Shown here one piece after another: positions 1-5,549 of a stretch of 10,128 nucleotides of DNA. The position numbers and the translations under genes were made by a program. Below the pieces are notes generated by a model that worked only from the letters and a program-made list of their open reading frames with translations, had not been told where the DNA came from and did no database searches. This DNA is from Chloroflexota bacterium (GTDB lineage: Bacteria > Chloroflexota > Limnocylindria > Limnocylindrales > CSP1-4), in assembly GCA_021785115.1 (NCBI GenBank), contig JAJYGO010000287.1, positions 1-10,128 of the forward strand, written 5' to 3'. The stretch's first letter is position 1, and each line of letters starts with the position of its first letter.

Positions 1-383
1 GCCTCGCCGACGCGCCGTCGCCCGACCGGGCCGAGCGCGCCCGGGCGGCGCTGGCCGCGATGCGGCAGGCGTCCGCCGAGCGGGAGCGCCAGCGCGCCGA
101 GCTCGAGCCGCCGCCGCCCGACCGCCGCACGCCGGTGGACCAGCTCCGCCACTGGTCCGAGTACGAGACGGTCGGCGACTGGTACGGGGCCTTCGGCGGC
201 TACGTGCCGACCGCCGTCGCCCGGGGCGTCTCCGATCGCATGCGCGAGCGCGGCCTCACGTTCCGCGAGGCGTACGCCCAGGTGTGCGTGCGGGAGGGCC
301 GCCTGGTCTCGGTGCACGCCGGGGACGAGCCGCCGTGCCGCGTGTGCGAGCTGCTCCACACCCCGGCCCCGGGGGCTGGCTGA
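1..383 (+). CDS. 3' end of an unrecognised gene (partial, left edge)
   Basis: The reading frame is open from the left edge (first complete codon at position 3) to a TGA at 381-383, giving about 126 visible residues. An ATG at 60 exists, but it has no ribosome binding site. The codons before it read as a charged, Ala/Arg-rich helix that continues smoothly into the rest, so I treat the gene as truncated by the window. The visible protein starts with an Ala/Arg/Glu-rich helical stretch, then a Pro-rich linker (PPPPDRR). A compact, better-ordered part follows, rich in Trp, Tyr and Gly (HWSEYETVGDWYGAFGGYVP), and a CRVCELLH motif lies close to the C-terminus. That Cys-x-x-Cys pair could bind a metal or be redox active, but one pair alone does not show it. 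I do not recognise the family and assign no function. High GC at third positions supports real coding. Confidence 0.6.
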   Translation, partial: LADAPSPDRAERARAALAAMRQASAERERQRAELEPPPPDRRTPVDQLRHWSEYETVGDWYGAFGGYVPTAVARGVSDRMRERGLTFREAYAQVCVREGRLVSVHAGDEPPCRVCELLHTPAPGAG

Positions 384-624
384 GGAGGGCCCGGCAAGGC
401 GGGCATAAGCGGCGCGGGCCACGCTTCGGGCGGCGCGGGACCGCGTCGCGCGGGCGGGGATCCGGCCCGGACCGGAACGCGCCGCGCGATACCGCCGCGC
501 CGCCGAGCGACATCGCCGCGCGGCCCTGGCCGCCGCCGTGCGGAACTGACCCGTGCCCGGCTTGCCGCGTCTTCTCCTTCCCAGCTCCGTGCCTCGATAC
601 CAGAGGTCCTGATGACGTCTGGGC
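384..624. other. GC-rich intergenic stretch with no gene seen
   Basis: This lies between the stop of the left-edge gene and the possible minus-strand gene. Composition is extreme (long CCG/GCG runs) and all frames give Arg/Pro/Ala-rich translations. A 7-bp inverted repeat (CCGCGCG at 482-488 with CGCGCGG at 517-523, loop 28) is present but expected by chance at this GC. The last 60 bases become less GC-rich and hold the nested hairpin at 591-633. I see no convincing promoter or RNA gene. Confidence 0.4.
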
Positions 625-633
625 CTACGAGGC
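591..633. other. Nested inverted repeat (possible terminator or cruciform)
   Basis: GCCTCG at 591-596 pairs with CGAGGC at 628-633. Inside it CCAGA (600-604) pairs with TCTGG (618-622), and GTC (606-608) can pair with GAC (614-616). The element can fold in RNA from either strand. It overlaps the last codons of the possible minus-strand gene 625-924, so it could act as that gene's terminator. It has no T tract, and the internal loops make it weaker than a classical terminator. Confidence 0.3.
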
Positions 634-924
634 GTCTTCCGGGTCGGGCTGAAGAGCCTTGAGCGCCAGGTCAACCTCGCGCTCTATCACAACGAGTCTT
701 CGGCGAATGCCTTCGGCCTCAGCTGACAGCGCGCGAACGGGCGCCAAGGGATCCCGACTGCAACGATCTTGGATCGTGGCCTCTAGCCCTTCGACCTTGC
801 ACCTCCGGCACTTGCGGGTGACGGGGGCGAGGCCGAACGTCGCGCGGGCAATGGGGGGAGGCGACGACGCGCGGCCCATGCCAAGGTCCCAGGGGGGCCG
901 CGCCGAGCCACTGGCGAACCCCAC
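625..924 (-). CDS. Possible small hypothetical protein with CxxC and coiled-coil-like helix
   Basis: The minus-strand frame runs from GTG at 924 to TAG at 625-627 (99 residues). An ATG at 879 is an alternative start (84 residues); neither has a good Shine-Dalgarno sequence. The N-terminal third is low-complexity. The remainder is more protein-like: a CRRC motif about 38 residues in, another Cys shortly after (IQDRC), then an amphipathic helix with hydrophobic spacing (GIRRRLVVIEREVDLALKAL). Such short Cys-plus-helix proteins exist, but I recognise no family. Third-position GC is clearly lower than in the core genes here, which could mean a non-coding frame or a recently acquired gene. The frame on the opposite strand (659-964) is Arg/Ser-rich and looks like a shadow, so this strand is the better candidate. 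Confidence 0.3.
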   Translation of the reverse strand: MGFASGSARPPWDLGMGRASSPPPIARATFGLAPVTRKCRRCKVEGLEATIQDRCSRDPLAPVRALSAEAEGIRRRLVVIEREVDLALKALQPDPEDAS

Positions 925-943
925 CCGTCACGGTGGGCGTCCC

Positions 944-950
944 GGGGAGG
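944..950 (+). promoter_or_regulatory. Ribosome binding site fixing the GTG start at 957
   Basis: GGGGAGG sits 6 bases before GTG at 957. This favours 957 over the in-frame GTG at 933, which has no such site. It also gives a canonical signal peptide beginning MHRG. Confidence 0.75.
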
Positions 951-956
951 TCAAGC

Positions 957-2315
957 GTGCATAGGGGGATTACTCGGTTCTCGCTGGCGGTGGTGGCGAT
1001 AGCCGCCCTGCTCGCCCTCGGGCCGCTTCCGGCGACCGCGGCTCCGTCCCGTCCGGACGACGGCCTGAATGTCGCCCTCGGAAAGCCGGCCACCGCGTCG
1101 GCCACGTGGGCTGCGCCGGGCTACGACCCCGCGATGGCCGTGGACGGGGACTACTACACGTACTGGAACTCCGGCGCTTTCGCGCCGCAGTGGATCGAGA
1201 TCGACCTCGGCAGGACGTACGCGGTGACCGGCGTCGTGCTGTGGGTCACGATGCTGCCGGACGGGTACACACACCACACGGTGCTGACGAGGACGGAGCA
1301 GGGGCCGGAGTGGACGACCGCCTGGACGATCGAGGGGCCGACCGCCGACTCGCAGCGACTCGTCGCCGGGCTGACATCGCCCAGCGCCGACCCCGGCGGT
1401 CCGACCTTCGCCCGCTACATCCGCGTCGTCACCGACGCCAGCCCCTCGTGGGTCGCCTGGCGGGAGGTCGAGGTGTACGCGGACCCCAAGGCCTCCCTCT
1501 ACCACGCCGACTGCGTCGTGGCGGGGAGCCTCGACGTGACGGCGGTGTTCTTCGCAGACCCGAATGCCAAGGCCGGCGGCTCCACCGGCGCGTTCCACGT
1601 CGTGGGCGACAACCGCGTCTTCCACGTCTACGCCCCCGGCACCGACAGCAAGGCAGACGACTTCTGCCACTTCACCTGGAGCGGCGGCGCCGTGCCCGGG
1701 GTCGCGTTCGACGGCACCGTGCCGCTGGAGATGGACGCGCTCGTCTTCGTCACCCCGCCGGTGGTGACCTGGGACCCGGCGAGAGACTGGCGAAACGCCC
1801 CGGCCCAGCAGAACCCGAGCGGTGACATCTTCGGGAACGATGGCGTCTGGTCATACATGAGGAGTTCCGGCTCCGGGTTCGTCCACGACCCCTCGACCTA
1901 TGTGCTGCTGCCCAACTACTGGGTGGACGCGGAGCAGTGGAGCGACGAGTACGCCCTCGTCGGCCACGACTACGCGACCTCAGGGACGATCCGGATGCAC
2001 CCGTCGTGGGGCCGCGTCGAAGGAATCGTCTACGACGCGATCCTCGCCTGGAGCAGCCCGGTAACTGGCCGCATCAGCGTCACGGGCGATCTGCAGCTCG
2101 GCGACCCGGCCTGCAACTACCTTGGATCGGGGATCATCTGGTCCATCGACAAGGGCTCGACCACGCTCTACCAGGCGGAGGTCGCGGCGGGCGCGGCGAG
2201 CGACTTCGCGGTGACAGTCAACGTCCGGGAGGGCGAGACGATCTACTTCGTCCAAGATCCGGGATGGGACAGCAACTGTGACACGGCGATCGTGTCCCTG
2301 AACATCTCGCAGTAG
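957..2315 (+). CDS. Secreted F5/8 type C (discoidin-like) protein, predicted glycan binding
   Basis: This is a 452-residue exported protein. Residues 1-28 form a Sec signal peptide: a short basic start (MHRGITR), a hydrophobic core, and a probable cleavage near PATA|APS. Residues about 37-176 match an F5/8 type C (galactose-binding-like) fold. They carry the usual N-terminal ALGKPATAS, the AVDGDYYTYWNSG segment that contributes to binding and metal loops, QWIEIDLG, and the closing ARYIRVV...WREVEVY strands. Residues about 180-270 contain C186 and C237, a possible disulfide. Residues about 285-452 resemble beta-sandwich modules seen in exported proteins of Planctomycetes and Verrucomicrobia. 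Shared features are a GVWSY start, IRMHPSW, a central AILAWSSPVTGRISVTGD strand and a GETIYFVQDPG...SNCDTAI end. No catalytic domain, LPXTG or C-terminal anchor is visible, so it is probably a released or loosely attached surface binding protein. The ligand is inferred from the fold, not seen. It is monocistronic, with a hairpin 19 bases past the stop. Confidence 0.88.
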   Translation: MHRGITRFSLAVVAIAALLALGPLPATAAPSRPDDGLNVALGKPATASATWAAPGYDPAMAVDGDYYTYWNSGAFAPQWIEIDLGRTYAVTGVVLWVTMLPDGYTHHTVLTRTEQGPEWTTAWTIEGPTADSQRLVAGLTSPSADPGGPTFARYIRVVTDASPSWVAWREVEVYADPKASLYHADCVVAGSLDVTAVFFADPNAKAGGSTGAFHVVGDNRVFHVYAPGTDSKADDFCHFTWSGGAVPGVAFDGTVPLEMDALVFVTPPVVTWDPARDWRNAPAQQNPSGDIFGNDGVWSYMRSSGSGFVHDPSTYVLLPNYWVDAEQWSDEYALVGHDYATSGTIRMHPSWGRVEGIVYDAILAWSSPVTGRISVTGDLQLGDPACNYLGSGIIWSIDKGSTTLYQAEVAAGAASDFAVTVNVREGETIYFVQDPGWDSNCDTAIVSLNISQ

Positions 2316-2333
2316 CGGTCCCCGTACTGGCAG

Positions 2334-2367
2334 GACGCCCCCACGCGCGCCGCGCGGCGGGGGCGTC
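2334..2367 (+). terminator. GC-rich terminator-like hairpin after the secreted protein gene
   Basis: GACGCCCCC (2334-2342) pairs perfectly with GGGGGCGTC (2359-2367). Inside it CGCGC (2344-2348) pairs with GCGCG (2352-2356) around a 3-base loop, leaving a small asymmetric bulge. It begins 19 bases after the TAG of the upstream gene, where a terminator is expected. It lacks a T tract, as is common for terminator-like hairpins in very GC-rich bacteria, so termination strength is uncertain. Confidence 0.55.
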
Positions 2368-2693
2368 GGTCTGCCGAGACGCCCGCACCACCCGACACCT
2401 TCCAGGTCTGGCTGGCAACGCTCGACAAGCCGGTGCTCTTCTGGCACACATCCGAGTTTGTGCCCGGGGAGGAGCCACATATCGGCGTGCTCGGGGTCAT
2501 TGCCGTCGGCTGCCTCGTCTTCCAGATCTACACCCCTACTTGGGAGCCCACCCCCCCACGCCCTGGAGCCTCCCTATAGAGCCTGATCACGGATTCACCG
2601 CGGCCGCCAGTGCGATCCCGTGGACGGAGGCCGACCGCACGCGCACGCCTCACCACCGCTGCGACATTTCGCTGGGCTCTATCTCCTATCCCG
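2368..2693. other. Intergenic region downstream of the secreted gene and DUF2344 gene
   Basis: Between the terminator-like hairpin and the stop of the minus-strand DUF2344 gene I see no intact gene. The left part holds the coding-like stretch at 2397-2579. The right part (2580-2693) is unremarkable. ATAGAGCC (2576-2583) recurs inverted as GGCTCTAT (2675-2682), 91 bases apart, too short and distant to interpret. Transcription converges here from both sides, so a terminator for the minus-strand gene is expected, but I do not see a clear one. Confidence 0.4.
2397..2579 (+). pseudogene. Coding-like stretch without a proper start, possible gene remnant
   Basis: From 2397 to the TAG at 2577-2579 the frame reads like a real protein end. 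It has TFQVWLATLDKPVLFWHT, then PGEEP, then a hydrophobic segment (HIGVLGVIAVGCLVFQIY) that could be a membrane helix, then a Pro-rich tail. Codon third positions are mostly G or C. The frame lacks an ATG. Its only usual start is GTG at 2433, which would give 48 residues and has no ribosome binding site. It lies in the same frame as the secreted protein, separated by that gene's stop and the hairpin. It could be a degraded gene end, a small membrane protein with an unusual start, or chance. I do not recognise a family. Confidence 0.22.
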
Positions 2694-3521
2694 TCAACGA
2701 CCGCCGGACATTGCGTTGCGCGGCGGCCGCCTCGCGGCTGGCGCTGCCGGCGGTGGTCGACGCGCAGGCTCGCGGGGGGCAGGGGTCGACGGGGTTGAGT
2801 CGGCCAGGACCAGCCGCTCCCGGACGAGGCGCTCCACCTGCAGCGGCGTCCCGCCGACCGCCTCGCCGAGCGCGGCCAGCGCCTCGTCTGGCCGCCCGAC
2901 GCCGCGGGCCGGATCGTGGAGGAGCGTCATGCGGACGGTGGCCCGGTCTCCGGCCGGGGGCGACACCTCGATCGAGGCCAGGAAGGGTCGCAGGTCGTAG
3001 TCCACGGTGCCCTCGCCCTTGCGCCGCTCCCGGGGCAGCGCGCGAGCGTCGAGGAGGGTCGCGGCGGCGGCTCCGAGACGGTCGGCCTGGGCAGTCATGA
3101 CCTCCGCGCGGTAGACGGAGGCGGCCACTCGCCCGGGCAGCGGCGGCTCGCCGAGCCAGACGTCGTAGATATCCGTGAGGGCATAGCCGTCGGGCAGGCA
3201 GGCCTCGAGCGCCTCGCGTGCACGCCAACGCGGGACTCGATCCACGAGCCAGGTGTCGATCAGCTCCGCCTCCCCGGGGATCCCGTTCGAGAGCGGGGCG
3301 GCGATCGCCAGACGGGCTCGCGGCCGCTCGGCATCGAGTCCGGCCACCGGGAGGCCGGAGGCGACCATGGCCGCCTCCCAGTCCGCCAGCTGCTCGCGCT
3401 GCGTCCGCTCCGCGGGCAGCGCCGCTCGGCTGACCACGAGGCGCCAGCGCTGGACTGCCTCGCGGGCGACGTTAGTCCCAGTGCCGGGCGCTCGTTCGGG
3501 GGGTTCGGGGCGGGTCTGCAC
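2694..3521 (-). CDS. DUF2344 / TIGR03936 radical-SAM-linked protein
   Basis: This 275-residue protein matches the DUF2344 family (TIGR03936, 'radical SAM-linked protein'). Residues about 25-240 follow the family pattern in order. An RLVVSRAA-type strand comes first, then a helix with MVASGLPVAG, RARLAIAAPLSNGIPGEAEL, a LEACLPDGYAL turn, YRAEV, a KGEGTVDYDLRPFL segment and RPDEALAALGEAVGG. The biochemical role is not settled. In many bacteria it is encoded next to, or fused with, a B12-binding-domain radical SAM protein (TIGR03960) near rng, rplU and rpmA, and no such partner is in this window. Residues 241-275 are a Pro/Arg/Ala-rich tail beyond the family core. The start is the GTG at 3521, the nearest one upstream of the conserved core, but it has no Shine-Dalgarno. 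The frame stays open to about 4157 opposite the J-domain gene; that extension is shadow. Divergent to the J-domain gene. Confidence 0.8.
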   Translation of the reverse strand: MQTRPEPPERAPGTGTNVAREAVQRWRLVVSRAALPAERTQREQLADWEAAMVASGLPVAGLDAERPRARLAIAAPLSNGIPGEAELIDTWLVDRVPRWRAREALEACLPDGYALTDIYDVWLGEPPLPGRVAASVYRAEVMTAQADRLGAAAATLLDARALPRERRKGEGTVDYDLRPFLASIEVSPPAGDRATVRMTLLHDPARGVGRPDEALAALGEAVGGTPLQVERLVRERLVLADSTPSTPAPREPARRPPPAAPAARRPPRNAMSGGR

Positions 3522-3634
3522 GCGTGTTAGTCTGCGCCCCGATGGACTCGGCCGTCCCGCGACATCGCCTCGCCCATGCTCGGAGCCGAACGGCCGCAGA
3601 CCACCGCCAGTCCGCCGCGGGCTGATCCGCAGGC

Positions 3635-3641
3635 GGGGAGG
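3635..3641 (+). promoter_or_regulatory. Ribosome binding site deciding the J-domain gene start
   Basis: GGGGAGG lies 9 bases before GTG at 3651. The in-frame ATG at 3576 would add 25 residues of low-complexity sequence before the J domain and has no such site, so 3651 is preferred. Confidence 0.65.
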
Positions 3642-3650
3642 AACCGGCAC

Positions 3651-4370
3651 GTGAGCGTCTCGGACCCGTACAAGGTCCTCCAGGTCGATCCGGACGCGGA
3701 CCGCGAGGTCATCGAGGCCGCCTACCGCCGACTGGCGCGCATGTACCACCCGGACGTCTCGTCCCACCCCGACTCCACGCAGCTGATGATCGCCATCAAC
3801 CAGGCGTGGGAGCAGCTTCGGGACCCCGTCAGGCGGGCGGCCCTGGACCGAGCGCGCAAGCGCACCGCGGGCAACGCCGCGTGGGCCGCCGCCACGGCTG
3901 CGCACGCACGCGCGGCCTCTGCCTCGACGCCGAGGCAGGCGTCCGCCGAGCCCGGCCACACGCCCCCCGCCGGGCAGGCAGGAGCCCGGGACTGGTCGTT
4001 CGGGTCGATGAGCGATCCGGCCTTCGGAACGCCGAACATGACCAGCGCCTCGGGCCTGCCCGGCTGGGAGACGAGCCGCGTGCCGATCGGCGGCTTCGCG
4101 TCCGGCGCGTCCAGCCGACCCGACGGGGAGGGTGCCGCGGGACCGCCGCCGGGCCACCCCTCCGGCAGCGTCCTCAACTTCGGCCGGTTCGCGGGCTGGT
4201 CGCTGGGCGAGATCGCCCGGTTCGAGATCGAGTACCTCGAGTGGCTGGACCGGGTGCCCATCGGGCGCGTCTACCAGGGCGAGATCGACGAGCTGCTGCG
4301 AGCACGAGGGCGACGCTCCGCGCCCGGCGACCCCGACCAGGGGCGGGGCGGCCCGTTCCGCCGGCGCTGA
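3651..4370 (+). CDS. J-domain (DnaJ-like) protein with a conserved C-terminal module
   Basis: This is a 239-residue cytoplasmic protein. Residues about 4-68 are a complete J domain: DPYKVLQVDPDADREVIEAA, YRRLARMYHPDVSS with the HPD tripeptide at 33-35, then AINQAWEQLRDPVRRAALDR. J domains stimulate Hsp70 (DnaK) ATPase and recruit clients. There is no Gly/Phe region, zinc finger or DnaJ substrate-binding domain, so it is a class III J protein and not the housekeeping DnaJ. Residues about 70-170 are an Ala/Pro/Gly/Ser-rich, probably disordered linker. Residues about 174-216 form a second ordered segment (LNFGRFAGWSLGEIARFEIE, then YLEWLDRVPIGRVY and EIDELL). Its FGRxxGWSLGEI...YLEWL pattern resembles the small DUF3820-like module (FGKYKGK...YLxWL type); its function here is unknown. 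The gene converges on rodA with 18 bases between stops. Confidence 0.85.
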   Translation: MSVSDPYKVLQVDPDADREVIEAAYRRLARMYHPDVSSHPDSTQLMIAINQAWEQLRDPVRRAALDRARKRTAGNAAWAAATAAHARAASASTPRQASAEPGHTPPAGQAGARDWSFGSMSDPAFGTPNMTSASGLPGWETSRVPIGGFASGASSRPDGEGAAGPPPGHPSGSVLNFGRFAGWSLGEIARFEIEYLEWLDRVPIGRVYQGEIDELLRARGRRSAPGDPDQGRGGPFRRR

Positions 4371-4374
4371 GCTA

Positions 4375-4401
4375 GGCGGAGGGCGTCGTCACCACTCCGC
4401 C
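4375..4401. terminator. Hairpin between convergent J-domain gene and rodA
   Basis: GGCGGAG (4375-4381) pairs with CTCCGCC (4395-4401) across a 13-base loop. It starts 5 bases after the J-domain gene stop and extends into the last codons of rodA. A hairpin shared between convergent genes could stop transcription from both sides. It has no T tract on either strand and only 7 bp of stem, so this is a candidate. Confidence 0.35.
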
Positions 4402-5549
4402 CGCTGTTGGCGTATGTTGATGCTCTGGAGGACGCCCAGCCCGAGCGCGATGCTCACCAGCGAGGCGCCGCCGTGGCTGATGAACGGCAGCGGGATGCCG
4501 GTGACGGGCATGATCCCCACCACCATGCCCACGTTCACGAACGTCTGGAACAGCAGCATCGACGCCACGCCCGCGCCGTAGAGCATCCCGAACGGGTCCT
4601 TCGAGCGCCACGCCGCCACCAGCACCCGCCACAGCAGCGCGATGAACAGCAGGAACACGACCACCGAGCCGATGAACCCCAGCTCCTGGGCGAGCACGGC
4701 GAACACGAAGTCGCTCTCCTGCACGGGGAGGAACTGGCCCCGGCTCTGCGTCCCGTTCGTCAGGCCCACGCCGAGCGGCCCGCCCGCCCCCACGGCGATC
4801 TGCGCCTGCGTCACCTGCCAGGCGGCGCCCTGGGTGTCGGTGGACGGGTTGAGGAAGGTCAGGATCCGCTGGCGCTGGTAGTCCTGGAGGACGTAGGTCC
4901 ACACCAGCGGGATGGCGCCGAGGACGGCCATCACGCCGGCGATCAGCCACTTCAGGCTGGCGCCCGACATGAACAGCATCCCGGCCAGGATCGCCAGCAG
5001 GCACAGGGACGTGCCGAGGTCGGGCTGCATCATCACCAGGACCCAGGGCGGCACGATCAGCAGCACGGCCCCCAGGATGGAGCCGAGCGAGCCCAGCCGG
5101 CCCTCGCGATTGCCGAGGTAGGTTGCGAGCACCCCGATCATCAGGATCTTGGCCAGCTCGGAGAACTGGAAGGTGAACGGGCCGAACGCGATCCAGCGGG
5201 CGGAGCCGCCGACCCCGGTGCCGACGCCCAGCGTGAGCACCAGCAGGCCAACGTTCAGCCCGTAGAGCGGCCAGGTGAACGTCTTGATCCAGGAGTAGTC
5301 GAACGCCGTCGCCGCCAGGAACACGACGATGGCGAGCGCCGACCAGATCAGGGCGCGCTGGAACACGCCGCCGCTGGTGAGGGCCGCCTCGCCCGACTCG
5401 ACGGTGTTCACGTAGGCCATCACCAGCCCGACCGCTCCGAGCAGCGCGGCATAGGTGGTGAGCTGCAGGTCGTACGCGCGCCAGACCGCGCCCACGGTCC
5501 GGCTGGACACATCGGCGAAGCGGCCCGGCTCGGCCCGCATCACGCGCAT
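4389..5549 (-). CDS. rodA: RodA, SEDS-family peptidoglycan glycosyltransferase
   Basis: This 386-residue polytopic inner-membrane protein has about ten hydrophobic segments. It is the SEDS polymerase that builds glycan strands from lipid II for lateral-wall growth, working with its partner PBP2. Family signatures seen in order: SARWIAFGPFTFQFSELAKI (116-135), QPDLGTS (175-181), YQRQRILTFLNP (224-235), and FLPVQESDFVFAVLAQELGF (273-292). D280 in the last motif lies where the catalytic Asp of RodA is found. GIMPVTGIPLPFISHGGAS (345-363) follows. Length is normal for the family. The ATG at 5549 directly abuts the TAG of mrdA (5552-5550), so translation is probably coupled. A second ATG lies three codons in. 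RodA is preferred over FtsW because it is encoded directly after a PBP2 in an mre-type operon. Confidence 0.95.
   Translation of the reverse strand: MRVMRAEPGRFADVSSRTVGAVWRAYDLQLTTYAALLGAVGLVMAYVNTVESGEAALTSGGVFQRALIWSALAIVVFLAATAFDYSWIKTFTWPLYGLNVGLLVLTLGVGTGVGGSARWIAFGPFTFQFSELAKILMIGVLATYLGNREGRLGSLGSILGAVLLIVPPWVLVMMQPDLGTSLCLLAILAGMLFMSGASLKWLIAGVMAVLGAIPLVWTYVLQDYQRQRILTFLNPSTDTQGAAWQVTQAQIAVGAGGPLGVGLTNGTQSRGQFLPVQESDFVFAVLAQELGFIGSVVVFLLFIALLWRVLVAAWRSKDPFGMLYGAGVASMLLFQTFVNVGMVVGIMPVTGIPLPFISHGGASLVSIALGLGVLQSINIRQQRAEW

Noticed and set aside
659..964. Plus-strand frame opposite the possible small minus-strand gene
   Set aside because: Ser/Arg-rich without ordered segments; the minus-strand reading is more protein-like.
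2576..2682. ATAGAGCC / GGCTCTAT inverted repeat flanking about 91 bases
   Set aside because: Only 8 bp, no target duplication or transposase remnant between the arms; probably chance.
3645..3655. GGCACGTGAG as a second parS (also GGCACGTGCG near 7577)
   Set aside because: They share only the CACGTG core; the outer TGTT/AACA bases that ParB needs are absent.
3522..4157. Upstream extension of the DUF2344 frame on the minus strand
   Set aside because: It lies opposite the J-domain gene, is Arg/Gly-rich, and the family core begins only near 3446. High GC keeps the frame free of stops.
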